Of a DNA stretch of 64,000 bases, positions 9,303 to 19,998 are shown piece after piece. The stretch lies in the NCBI RefSeq assembly GCF_000026945.1, contig NC_012862.1:860501-924500 (forward strand), in the 5' to 3' direction. The notes beneath the pieces were generated by a model that saw only the letters and a list, made by a program, of their open reading frames with translations, was not told the DNA's origin and made no database searches. The DNA is from Candida dubliniensis CD36. Its lineage: Eukaryota; Ascomycota; Pichiomycetes; Serinales; Debaryomycetaceae. A program made the position numbers and the translations under genes. The first letter of the stretch is position 1; each line of letters opens with the position of its first letter.

Positions 9303-10133
9303 ATGTTGTCTGCACCAGAACAAGATACAACCAATTCTCCAGGTACTGAGGGCCCACACACAGAGAATGTGGTTGAGGATGAATATCAAGACGATGAATA
9401 CGTGAGTTTAGATGAGGAAGATGAAGAACTTATCTGGAGAGTGTTTTTTCAAAAACTAGAAAAACACAACAACAAAAACAACAACGATGGCTCCGATCTG
9501 GATGAGTCTGAAGAGTCCGATGGCAGTAGTGAGGAAGAGGAAGAATCTGAGGATGAGGATTTAGACGATGATGAATTTAGTGATCTTTCAGATATTGACG
9601 ACCCTGCTCTAGTGGCCACATACAAGGCTCTAATGTCTGAGAAAGTTAACAAGGATCTTGGGGAAGAGGAGCAAAGAAGACTATTGATATCCAATTTCAC
9701 TGACGATCAAATGGAGAGATTTGAAGCCTATAGACGAATGACTGTAAATAAACCTGGCGTGAAGAAAATCTGCAACGGTATAGTTGGTCACACAATCCCA
9801 CAAATAATTGCAGTTGTTATGGCGGGTGTCTCCAAACTGTTTCTTGGGGAAATCATCTCAAAAGCATTTGAAATCCAAGAACGAAATTCCAAGGGTAGAC
9901 TTTTAATGGATATCGAAACGAAGAAGAAACAGAAGAGAGAGATTATCAGTAGTTTGCAAAGGGGTGAGGAAATCGAAGTTGATGAAAGAAGCTTGAAATT
10001 TGAAGGAGATGAGATACATCCATTGCAACCGGAACATATCCGTGAGGCATGGAGATTGTACCAGCTTGAGAATAGTGTTTTTTCTGGAAGTCGAAAAAGA
10101 AAAATGGGAGACGATGGCCCTTTCTATACTTAG
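9303..10133 (+). CDS. TAF11: TFIID subunit TAF11
   Basis: A 276-residue protein. The N-terminal ~125 residues are very acidic (runs of D, E and S). The C-terminal half has the TAFII28-type histone fold from about residue 130: FTDDQMERFEAYRRMTVNK, then VKKICNGIVGHTIPQIIAVVMAGVSKLFLGEIISKAFEIQ. This matches the TAF11 signature that pairs with TAF13 in TFIID. After the fold comes a basic linker and then PLQPEHIREAWRLYQ, also typical of TAF11. Codon 66 is an in-frame CTG inside an Asp/Ser/Glu stretch, where the CTG-clade reading (Ser) fits better than Leu. The retrotransposon ends 117 bp before the ATG, inside what must be the promoter. Confidence 0.9.
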   Translation: MLSAPEQDTTNSPGTEGPHTENVVEDEYQDDEYVSLDEEDEELIWRVFFQKLEKHNNKNNNDGSDLDESEESDGSSEEEEESEDEDLDDDEFSDLSDIDDPALVATYKALMSEKVNKDLGEEEQRRLLISNFTDDQMERFEAYRRMTVNKPGVKKICNGIVGHTIPQIIAVVMAGVSKLFLGEIISKAFEIQERNSKGRLLMDIETKKKQKREIISSLQRGEEIEVDERSLKFEGDEIHPLQPEHIREAWRLYQLENSVFSGSRKRKMGDDGPFYT

Positions 10134-13100
10134 CTATGGTTTTACTAATGATTATGTCGTTTGTTCAGATTCAAGGGGCCCTCTATTTAGCAAAGATCAC
10201 CCAATTTGCATGAGGATGTCACATATAATGTAATTTGTTGTTACAGCCATAACAGCAGCAGCCTATACTATGTATTTCCTGCAAAATAAACTCAATGTGG
10301 TCTAAAAGGGTGACGATGTTGCCCTAACCCATCGATTGAAACTAATCGGTATTTATATAATCCTAGATTTGAGTATTTAGTATTTACTAGAGATAATATT
10401 CGGTGCACTAGCTCTCTATAGTTTTGTGCATGATTATCGTTATATGATGATGTAAAACAATTACAAAAATAAAGGCGTGGTTAGTTGTTAGGACTAAGAG
10501 TAATATAAAATATAAGAATTGTAAAGTAGCAATGATAAAGGATCCGTCGGACTCTCTGACTTGAAATTTGAAAGGCTGCATGCAAAATATTGCAGATCCT
10601 AATAGTATCTTACTTTTGACAAAATTTGGGTAACGCCAAACCTGTCTAATGATAATGAACATAATTCTCAGTAAATACGTAGATTCAACGACCATACTTT
10701 ATCAACTAATTCTCTCTGATCCCGTTCTTCAGTTATTAGAAAATGTCTAGTTGTGCATGTGTGGGAACTACGATACTGTCAAGCAGGAGGTTATGACATT
10801 ATTTCTCTGTTTTTGGAGTTAGAACTTCTAAGGTCAACTACAATAAGAGACAACTAGCGATCAAGGTCGACTTTCAAAATTCCTGTCCTGGGACTGTAGT
10901 TCTCGTAAAAAGACTACGTTCTTTAAATTAATTACCAATAGGCATGAGAAAAGTTAGTTCAAACCCAAGAATACCAAGTAAACTCAATTTCTTTTCATAC
11001 CGCAAAATAAAAGAAACTCATCACTATATCTCTTTCATTATCAATCCTTCTTTAAACTAAATTTCAAACTAATAGCGTCCCGCCCATAAACCAAATCCTC
11101 TTACGATAATTGGTCTCCCTTACCTTTAGCACCACATGTTGCTATGTATTTTTTGCACGAACAACATTATTTGGTAGAGAACTTTTGCAAAAAACATTAA
11201 AAATGTTTAAGAACACATAGTATCATATATAATTAAATAAATAAAACAAATCTCTAAATTGAGTTGCATCTTCAAACAAATACAATCAAAAGTGGAACTA
11301 AGTAAGCTTTCTAATTGAATATTTCATCCATCATATCACAAATCCTACTGCTAATATCAGCTCAATATATCAAATAGTCCCGTGGGTTCCACATAATTAA
11401 GCAGATAGCTTGGGCACTTATCATCATAACATGCGTATATCTGTATATCAAGCGACAACTTGGATCCTGAACGACACGGTTTCTGCAACTTTTTTAAACC
11501 CTTTCCCCTCTCCCCAACTTTCAAAATAACTAAATACAGTGCCAGTAACAAGATAAAACTATCCTATATAGCACATCTTACTTAAATTCTCTTCCTTCTC
11601 TCAGAACCCACCATACTCACAAGCTTCTTAAAAAACTGAGTCCTCCTCAATAGCACTAGAACACTCTAAACATCTGCTCCCCTAGATTGATGTTGAACTA
11701 TCAATACTAATACCAATACAATTCAAAACCATACTTCCAAATTAACAACTTTTCCTCTTTCGTCTTCCATATCTTACATGTCGTAATTCCTCTCTTACCG
11801 GACTTATGATCAACCTATTACTAAAGGAAAGACACTACTGTAGAGTTCCTGTCAAACGCTCTAAGCTCACCTTCGGCAATAACTACGAACCACTCCAGTT
11901 GAAAACTATAGCAAATCAAGACAGGTAAGTGCTAAATAAATACAATAGAAATATCAAAACCTCTACATTGGCCAATTTACTCTCAAAAGCTGCCGAACCA
12001 CAACACATCCACAAACAAACTTTTCTGAGTAATCTTAAACCATTCCTCTCTAAGCAACCGTCTCCCATAAACTTCACCTTAACCATAATTCATTATTTCA
12101 TCCATTCGAAACACCTATTCCAATATCGGAAGAGGAGAAGTTCACCGAGCTACCAATTTGAGCAAATATAAACCAACTTAAAGATCCATTGCTCCTGATA
12201 AACCAAACCTTATGCGCTAAGACATTTCATTTTACCCAAAGCCATTAGCATCAACCAAAAGCTAACATATCTGCCAAAACTTGATCCGGTAAATCATCCA
12301 TATACTCTAAGTCGAAACCAACGTTTAATTGAACTTATCTTCCCAACAATTTGGCGAGGATGGTTTAAAATTCTCAACGCAACATGCATTATTCTTCTAA
12401 TTGAAAACTCATTATCCAAACACTAAATAACCTCAAAAGAAGTGATAATACTTATCATAATGAACCCTCATACCAACAACCTCTAACCAAAATCACAACA
12501 ACTCCACAAATCCTTTTATAACTTTTTCCCCATCAAAAACAAAGCCAAAAATACCGTGATACTAAATCACATTAATAGAACAAAACATGCCTTCATTCCA
12601 CTATTTTCAAACTAGAAGACTCTCATCTACAAAAATTGTGCTACACTGAGAACTACCATTTGCTTGTCGCCTATATTATCAATTCAAGTACTTCCACCAA
12701 ACCATCATGGCCACATCCACCCACATTGGTTACAAACTAACCATTAAAACAAACTAAATCAAAACATAACTATTATAACAAATAATAGCACTACTAGATC
12801 GTGAGTAGCAGCACAGATTATTCTACAACAAGTTCTCGCTATGAATGTGCTAATTTCTCAGTACACCTACCATCACAACATAATCTACTCCTTTAAGTCT
12901 AAGAACACCTACTGCAAGCCATTACATTAAACATAATTTCAAGACAAAAATTGACGCAGAAATTGTTGTCAACTCTTCTGGAAAAACAACCCTTCTGAAA
13001 CCAATAATAAGCAATAGTATACACTACTTCTACAAGCTGTTTATAATCCTGGAAACAGATAGTTAAATAGAAGCGAGGCATTACTGATTAGATACTGCCT

Positions 13101-15126
13101 GAGAAGATTCCAAACCACCCGACAACTACTACTAATTTCCCTACGACATGAACACATCAAACTACTCGCCCACCAATGTTTAAGTAGTCTAATATATAAA
13201 CCTTATAATTGGTAATTCTTTGATGCTAACCAAGAAGCTTGCAATCAGAAAAGGAAGGAAAGAAATTAATCTTTTCAAACTACAGCAGCCTCGTTTCGCA
13301 AGTTTTCAACAAAAGCATAGCATTACTCTCTTTAGGTATTGAACGTTTCAGTGAAGAATATCTATTTATATACGTTTTGGTTTGTAAAGCGAGTTCACAG
13401 CATAAGCCTCTACATACTCTGTATATGATTATATTAATGCATTATTTTGAAGTATTTACCAGAAGTTTGGCTATTCTATATGTGTGCTTTAGAGGTAGCT
13501 CGTTTGATTTGAACATTGTGGTTGCACTGAAAACCAAAGTTTGTGTAAGTTTTGTCAGTTAAATCTTCTTCTTAGGTTTTCTATTGATATATGTAGTAGT
13601 AAAAATTGTAAACTGATGCCATTACTGATTAATCAACAGTGCAATTCAAATTTAATAGAGTAGTCCAGTTTAGGATATTTCAAGTTGTAGCTGCTCAGCA
13701 TATGGCTTTGTTGTCCTGAATCAATTCTTCTTGGTATAGGGATTAGCTTACTGACAAAGATTAATGTAGGTGAGAGGAGACGGTTTGCTTAAATGAGATA
13801 CTAAAATATTAAACTATTGATTTACACAGATTATTTTTATAGTTAGTAGTCCTATGCACAAAAGTACTTGAATTGGATGAGGGACCACCGTTGAAAAGCA
13901 AATTGATAATGCGAATTGTAGTGATTTGTATTGGTCAATTGATGCACCAGTACAATAGTGAACTTGGAATTTATCTTTTACAAACTATTATTGTAGCTAG
14001 TTAACAAAGTAATTTAATTGCGAGATAGTCTCCGAGTATTTGGGTAATGTATTATTTCAACCCTTGACTATATCCAATGGTCTGGTTATGTTACGGTTAT
14101 TGTTTACGGTAGACGAAATTAACTTGTGGAGCACCTTAAGAGTTGAGGCTTTTTTTATGGTTGTGAGGACTTAGAGGAATCACTAGAAGCGATAGCTTTA
14201 AGGCAATGATGCAATCATAGAACAGTTTGCTAAACTGTAGAAGGTAGCTGGTTGTGTTCATGTGGTTTGTGATAAAGGTTCCATCGGTTAAAACGTTTTT
14301 CCTTGTTGTTGGCATTTTGTGCATAATTATGGAAGAGTAATAACTCCACGCTGTTGATCCCACTGTATACTGAAACGTAGGTTTTCCAGAGGCAAATGAT
14401 TTGCTAGTTTTGAATGTATTGTGAGGTTCAAAATGAAATTGCTGAGACGTTGTATCAAGCTCATTTCAAGTTGTAGTAATGAATTGAACATTCTACAAGT
14501 ATCAAGAGACGTTGGTTCTATTGGAGATATACTAATGTAATATTTAGGTCTGTTTGAGCGTGATTGTGGTAATGACTGACTATCCTCAGATGGTGAGAGA
14601 AGTTTTTCACTTGGTTGCAGTTCAAATAAGGTTTTCACACTGGCAGGGCTGGTAGAAATTGTTAGGTATGACCGAATTACTTTTTTGAGGCTAGTCGGTG
14701 GTTAACGGTTGTGTGCTTTATTTGATTTTGACAGGCTTGATACGATTGCTTCTTATGTTGGCGTGAGCATGTGCCACGGTATCAGTTGTTCATAGAGGTT
14801 AGTAGAGACGATGATGCTTATTAATTTTAAGATACGTGAGTTTTCTGATGTTTGCGCTGTCTGTTGTCGGTTTATGTATGCTGAATCATATAATAATTTT
14901 AATTGGCATCGGCGATGGTGTTTATTCCGAGTCATGAATCAATGACAAACAGTTCAATTCATTTGGGAGAGGTTTATGTAGTGACGGTAACCTACATGAG
15001 TTTAGTTTACTATGCGTTACTGGTAGAGGAATGGTTTAGTTTTTGGTTTGTTTGAAATTGCACAACTGCTTGTGAATTTGAGCGGTAAGCGGATAAAGGG
15101 GGTTTGAGTCTTAGTTTTGGAATGTA
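10134..15126. other. Putative regional centromere (gene-free, skew-switching DNA)
   Basis: Almost 5 kb without a frame that looks like a protein gene; the frames over 60 codons have no family resemblance and most lack an ATG. The plus strand is strongly C-over-G on the left (12061-12120 has 19 C and 1 G; 12541-12600 has 14 C and 5 G). It is G-over-C on the right (14161-14220 has 16 G and 8 C; 15001-15060 has 16 G and 3 C). The change falls near 13.15-13.25 kb. C. albicans centromeres are unique, ORF-free regions with about 3 kb of CENP-A chromatin, and a skew switch at their core has been reported. The flanking genes match my memory of chromosome 3 around CEN3. CENP-A occupancy itself cannot be read from sequence. 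Confidence 0.72.
15122..15126. repeat. Target-site duplication of the solo LTR, left copy (ATGTA)
   Basis: ATGTA precedes the solo LTR and is repeated at 15589-15593. Confidence 0.88.
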
Positions 15127-15588
15127 TGTCACACAGTCAGATCAACATACAAGGAATGTCGCTCAGACAGACTGAATGTGACAGTTAAATAATATAGTAA
15201 CTTATCCTTAAGCTATATTATTTACGATATAAAGAACTAATTACACAAAGTGGATAAAAGGAAATTGATACAAGTAAAGACGGAAATAATGTTTACACAT
15301 CTGATCTATTTCCTTGTTTCTTAAGAGATTGACAATATAAATAGTGGACAGAAGTGATTTATATTTTATATTATATACTAGTTAGATAGGATTAATGAAT
15401 AGAAGAAAAAGATAGTTAACTTAAAGAGATTTGAGAAGAGAAATCAAGGAAACAAAAGTGGTAAATCAACCAAAGGTTGAGATAGCTCATATCTGAGCAA
15501 TAGAGTGTATTCGAGACATGATGTAAAGGACGAACAAGTTGAAGTTAGTGCGATGTTCACTTAAGCTTAATTACTAGGCTGTGTGACA
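15127..15588 (+). repeat. Solo LTR of the same retrotransposon family
   Basis: 462 bp with the same termini as the LTRs at 2586 and 8724 but in the opposite orientation. It is flanked by the perfect 5-bp duplication ATGTA. It differs from the 2586-3047 copy at about ten positions by my count, with a cluster of changes near 15395-15415. No internal retroelement sequence is attached, so it is what remains after recombination between two LTRs of a former full element. With the LTR ending at 9185 it forms an inverted repeat around TAF11 and the gene-free region. Confidence 0.93.
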
Positions 15589-15928
15589 ATGTATTGAAAT
15601 GCACATTGTTCGTTAGTTGATTGCTTTGTATTTATAGTTTTTTTTAGCGGAATAGAGTGTTAACATATGTACATGATTAGCGGGTTATTGTTTAAGGAAA
15701 TGTGAGTTAGATTTAGGTTCTATAAAGGAAAACTATTTAGAATAATCGTGTATGCAAGATGGGAAAGATTTGGGAAGTGGTGAATAATAGGGCTTAGGTG
15801 TTAATGGGGGGGGTGATCCTGTGGCTCTTCAGCTTTCGGTTGGAGTGATGTAAGGTTCATCTCGTGTATGAATAATTCTAATTACCATTTCTTATCTAGA
15901 GGTTATTTGGCCTGTTCCCATTTCGCTC
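15589..15928. other. Spacer between solo LTR and SNG1-like gene
   Basis: It begins with the right copy of ATGTA (15589-15593). The rest is 3' flank of the SNG1-like gene, with G-rich patches (GGGGGG near 15808) but no frame or repeat that I can support. Confidence 0.4.
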
Positions 15929-17428
15929 CTAATGGTGATGTTCTTCAGTTTCAAGCTCTTTTTTTTCATTAACAGCGGCACACACTTGTTGCTCAAAATT
16001 CCTATTGGTTGTGGTTATAAAATAGTAGACAACGAATGGGAATATGAAACTTAATACGGCAAACCAAGCGGCTAAGATACCAAAGTTTCTTCCTAATTGT
16101 CCCTTGTATGTACCAAAAAATACTGTTTTAGTGGCTTCATAGGAGTTATGGATGGGTAATGCGTATCCGTATCTAAAGAATTTTGGAAGCACCGCCATTG
16201 GCGTGAATGTGGGTGTGATATTGGCTATTATCCAGAAAAGCAACCAGAATTGAACGAGTGGAGGATAGACTATGATTAGCAACATTGCCATGATTTCATT
16301 TACAGAGCCGAGAGCCCACATAGTCATAAAAGCAATCATCCAATAAACCACAAACCCCGCCTTCCCGTATGTGACTGTCAAATCAACTTGGAAAGCTAAT
16401 GTCACCAAACAACAAAACAAGCTCAATACCAAGAAGGATAAAATAGATGCTGTGAAGCGATATATCATGTAATGACGTTTCCTTATTCCTAATTTAGACA
16501 CTGCCTTGTGGACTGGACTGAAAAACTCAAACTGTAACAACGTCAAAATTGTCATATAGATTAGAAGATCATGAAAAGGTCCAATTAGAATCGGGTCGTT
16601 CCATGGTACTGGATCCACAATTTCAAATTTAATTGGTTGGGCGAGTAGCTTTAGTTTTTCAGTGGAGTTGATAGTGAGATTGCCAACGATATCAAATGCC
16701 ATGGTGGACTGTTTGCTTAGCCATACGTTTTCCACGTTAGAGATAGAAGGGATGACGAATTGAGTCATTCCATTGAAATCCCTTCCTGTTTCATAAATCG
16801 AGTGAACTGTGTTCTTAACAATATCGTAATTGGTATCACCGTGTGACAAGGCATTGAAATAGTTATAGCTGGCGTTTGGTAACACATGAAGCGATGCCCA
16901 ATATTCTTGATGATGAATTTGGTGCATGATTTCTTCTTCCGCAGTGCGATTGGATTTTAATGCTATCTGAGCAAATTCGGTCGAGTTGTATATTTTCCAA
17001 TTGCCCCTGGTCTTTGCTTCGGGAGTTTGTAGAATTTCCTTCAAATTGTCACCGAAAACTGGGTTCAATCCATTTATTATTGAGTCATCTTCTATCACTA
17101 CCAACATTTTCAAATTTTTTATCCTGCCATTTATCCTATAGAAAGAGCCCCAGTAGATTGAGAATATTCCTAGAACCCCAATTCCCATGATTAAATAGTT
17201 TAAGAAATACTTCAATGCAATCTTCTTTCTTTCCGTTTGAAATTTTTTGCTAAATAGGGAAAGGCCCTTGTTAACTTTACCGACCATATTTCGTGCTGGA
17301 GGTGAGGGTTCGAGTTCACTGCTTGACAAATACTTGTGGTGGTAGTATTGTTGTTGTTGTTGTTGTTGGGGGCCTAAATAGGTCTCATCTTGTGAATTTT
17401 CTTCCAGTTCCAACATCTTAGTATTCAT
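15929..17428 (-). CDS. SNG1-like multispan membrane protein (DUF3533 family)
   Basis: A 499-residue protein. A cytosolic N-terminus with a Gln run (Q7 near residue 20) precedes a first span at about 75-95 (YLIMGIGVLGIFSIYWGSFYR). A lumenal or extracellular loop of about 180 residues follows, with several N-glycosylation sites. A second bundle of about five spans runs from ~280 to the end. One early span, a long loop and a C-terminal bundle are the layout of the fungal Sng1/DUF3533 family, whose S. cerevisiae founder gives nitrosoguanidine resistance and affects lipid asymmetry. The motif NDPILIGPFHDLLIY and the FxYGYALPIHNSYEATKTVFFGT segment near the end are typical. It is the first gene to the right of the putative centromere. 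Confidence 0.8.
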   Translation of the reverse strand: MNTKMLELEENSQDETYLGPQQQQQQQYYHHKYLSSSELEPSPPARNMVGKVNKGLSLFSKKFQTERKKIALKYFLNYLIMGIGVLGIFSIYWGSFYRINGRIKNLKMLVVIEDDSIINGLNPVFGDNLKEILQTPEAKTRGNWKIYNSTEFAQIALKSNRTAEEEIMHQIHHQEYWASLHVLPNASYNYFNALSHGDTNYDIVKNTVHSIYETGRDFNGMTQFVIPSISNVENVWLSKQSTMAFDIVGNLTINSTEKLKLLAQPIKFEIVDPVPWNDPILIGPFHDLLIYMTILTLLQFEFFSPVHKAVSKLGIRKRHYMIYRFTASILSFLVLSLFCCLVTLAFQVDLTVTYGKAGFVVYWMIAFMTMWALGSVNEIMAMLLIIVYPPLVQFWLLFWIIANITPTFTPMAVLPKFFRYGYALPIHNSYEATKTVFFGTYKGQLGRNFGILAAWFAVLSFIFPFVVYYFITTTNRNFEQQVCAAVNEKKELETEEHHH

Positions 17429-18045
17429 ATCTCTCTGATCACACAGAATGTTGACATTAAATACGAATGAAGTGAATTAAAGCAAAGGAAAGCTTTATAG
17501 TTTGTTGTAAAAATCGGACAAAATATGTGTTAGTTCGAAAGAGACAGCTCTTAACGAATGGAATGAAGTAATGAAAGAGTATTAGGAGGATATTTTATGT
17601 GTTTATCACTATTTCAGTTATTACTGCCACAAGTACTCGCATTAATGTTTATTAAATACTTAGTAATATGCTTGTCATAATGCCGCTGTGCAGATATCAG
17701 TTTCACCATTGCTCTGATGATTTTTCACATTTGCTGAAAATGCAATTGGTAGCTGTTTTGTCTCATAGGGTGGTAGGTAGGTAGGTGCAGCTACTTCTAT
17801 GTCTTGTGGTTGCGAGATGGGGCAGAGAGTGGAAGACACATTTATATAGTTATGCCTCATCGACTGTATTGAGGGTCCTTGTGATAAATGTCTCACAGAG
17901 TAAAGCAATGAGTATTGTTCTTTTCTTGTAATTAAATGTGGGTTACTTTTTCTGAAGGAAAACCAAGAACCCAATTGAAAAAAAGTCAATTGTCGTTTTA
18001 CTGGGAGAGTATTTATAAAAAAAATTTCGTTTCTAATTTATAACT
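17429..18045. promoter_or_regulatory. Promoter region of the SNG1-like gene
   Basis: 617 bp between two minus-strand genes. It contains a 104-codon minus frame (17675-17989) with no recognisable domain, which I do not call as a gene. No clear binding-site cluster was seen. Confidence 0.35.
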
Positions 18046-19998
18046 CTAGCAAAAGGTCTTATATAGTCTATACCACCATGGTTTGCTATCCATGACAATC
18101 TTTTCTTCTGCAATTTCTTGTTTTACAGTTTCCAAATCAATTTGTCTTCTGCCAGTATCAATATCTATTTCATCAACGGTCAACCAGAATTTAATGAAGG
18201 GCACATTCAAATACCAATAAGAGTACAATTTATGACCCAACCAACACAAGAATAATATAGGACCACCTAGGTATATTTTGAAAAAACTTTCAACGTCAGC
18301 TTTTCCTGCACCCGGTGGGAACAATGCGGCCCAGAACTGTAGCGCCAATATTGCAATTATGGCGAATATGCCATACCAAGAGCACCATAATGGTGATACA
18401 TACAATAATTCGTCTTTGGGTATTCTTGCTCGATGTTTTAAAGTGCAATTGAATCGCAATTGACAAACATTAATGGATATGTAAGTGAATAAAGCACTTA
18501 GGCCAGATAAACTCAATAGCCAGTCAAATATCTGTGCTGGAACATTTTTGCCTGGTATACAAATCAAGTAAGCTAATAATCCAAAGGCAAACTGAACGAT
18601 CAAACACCCCAATGGGCGTCCACTTCTGTCAATAAAGCTCAAAAACTTGGGACCTTGTTGTAAAGCTCCAATGGCACAAAGAACTCTCGTTGATGCGTAT
18701 ACCGAGGCATTGCCAACAGAAAGTACAGTAAGAATAACTGCCCCGTTCATTATGGACGGCAATGCCTTTATCTTTGCTTGTTTGATGGCAATAACAAAAG
18801 GTGATGCATTAATGTCAGTACCAAAGGCGCCACTATCTTGCAATTCGGGGGTTTTATAAGACACAGCGAATCCAATCATAACAATGGATAATATATAAAA
18901 CACCATGAGTCGGTAGAAAATTTGTTTTCTGGCTTGATTGATTGATTTTTTAGGAGATGCCGTTTCTACAGCAGCTAATCCAAACAATTCCACCCCACCA
19001 TAGGCAAAGGCAACATTTGACACTATATAACACATTTGTTTGAACGGTTCGATAGTATTGAATAAACCTCCTTGTGGCTCTTGCCAATTTTTGGCGCCAA
19101 TATAGGGTTGTCCAGGAACACCGCCAGTGACAATTATGATTGCCAAAATGTTGAATCCAATCACAGCAATTACTTTTATAATACTTACTACCATTTCAAT
19201 TTCTGCATAGCCATAAACTCCAAACAAATTGATAAAGACAATACACACATAAAAAATGGTAACAAATATTGCTGGGTGAATTTTGATTGTCCAATACTCA
19301 ATGGCAAGAGAAGCGGCAACTAGCTGTAACGGAAATGTTACTAACCACTGTAGTGCGTAATTCCATGCAATGGCAAAACTGATTGACTTATCGACGAATA
19401 AAGTAACATATGTTGTGAATGAACCACTCACTGGGAATGCAGTTGCTAGTTCAGCTAAACTCGACATGGTTGCAAATATAACTGACCCTACAAAAATCCA
19501 TACAATCAATAAACCCAAGGGACCTGCATGGGCCAATGAGCTACCAGAAGATATAAGTAGACCACTGCCAATTGATGCACCCAACGATATCCACGTCAAA
19601 TGTCTTGTTTTCAATCTTTTCGACAACGGTGAGCTTGCAGTAATTAATGCATCTCTTTCTAATTGTGTAAAACGTGAATAATCGAAATTCGGATTAGCAG
19701 GATTAAGTTGAAGTTGACTTTCTTGGTCGGTGATATTGTTATACACCGGTGGTAAAGTTGAGTAATCGAATTCTTTAAATGAATTTATAAAATTATTTAG
19801 TAGGTCACGTGGATGATACGACCGGGGATATGGAGAAGAACTGGTAGACTCGGTACTTGAAGTTGATGTGGCTGAATTGTACAGTGACCTATCTGCGTCA
19901 AACGAGGAAATGGTGGATGATAGGGTGGGTCGACGCCCTGGGTTTGCATTATCTGTAGATATCATCTGAAGAGACTGTATTTTTTCAAAATTTGACAT
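18046..19998 (-). CDS. AAP1: Amino acid permease (AAP family, yeast GAP type)
   Basis: 650 residues from the ATG at 19998. The open frame extends a little upstream but only with a TTG, so this Met is the start. A Ser/Thr-rich cytosolic N-terminus of ~130 residues precedes twelve predicted spans. The first span carries the family motif RHLTWISLGASIGSGLLISSG, and GPLGLLIVWIFVGSVIF and SSLAELATAFPVSGSF follow. A later conserved block reads AFAYGGVELFGLAAVETASPKKSINQA. The C-terminus ends in an aromatic FC, as is common in yeast permeases. It should import amino acids with protons at the plasma membrane; substrate range cannot be told from sequence. The symbol rests on its position next to the CTN3-type gene, as I remember in C. 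albicans. Confidence 0.85.
   Translation of the reverse strand: MSNFEKIQSLQMISTDNANPGRRPTLSSTISSFDADRSLYNSATSTSSTESTSSSPYPRSYHPRDLLNNFINSFKEFDYSTLPPVYNNITDQESQLQLNPANPNFDYSRFTQLERDALITASSPLSKRLKTRHLTWISLGASIGSGLLISSGSSLAHAGPLGLLIVWIFVGSVIFATMSSLAELATAFPVSGSFTTYVTLFVDKSISFAIAWNYALQWLVTFPLQLVAASLAIEYWTIKIHPAIFVTIFYVCIVFINLFGVYGYAEIEMVVSIIKVIAVIGFNILAIIIVTGGVPGQPYIGAKNWQEPQGGLFNTIEPFKQMCYIVSNVAFAYGGVELFGLAAVETASPKKSINQARKQIFYRLMVFYILSIVMIGFAVSYKTPELQDSGAFGTDINASPFVIAIKQAKIKALPSIMNGAVILTVLSVGNASVYASTRVLCAIGALQQGPKFLSFIDRSGRPLGCLIVQFAFGLLAYLICIPGKNVPAQIFDWLLSLSGLSALFTYISINVCQLRFNCTLKHRARIPKDELLYVSPLWCSWYGIFAIIAILALQFWAALFPPGAGKADVESFFKIYLGGPILFLCWLGHKLYSYWYLNVPFIKFWLTVDEIDIDTGRRQIDLETVKQEIAEEKIVMDSKPWWYRLYKTFC

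Noticed and set aside
13239..13562. 107-codon plus frame inside the putative centromere
   Set aside because: It starts at a TTG with no nearby ATG and has no recognisable motif. It lies at the skew switch in otherwise gene-free DNA.
14327..14638. 103-codon minus frame inside the putative centromere
   Set aside because: No family resemblance, and it sits in G/T-biased DNA where the minus strand is poor in stops, so a chance frame is expected.
17675..17989. 104-codon minus frame between the SNG1-like gene and the permease
   Set aside because: It fills the SNG1-like promoter region, has no domain, signal or membrane span, and its composition is not convincing. Left as a possibility only.
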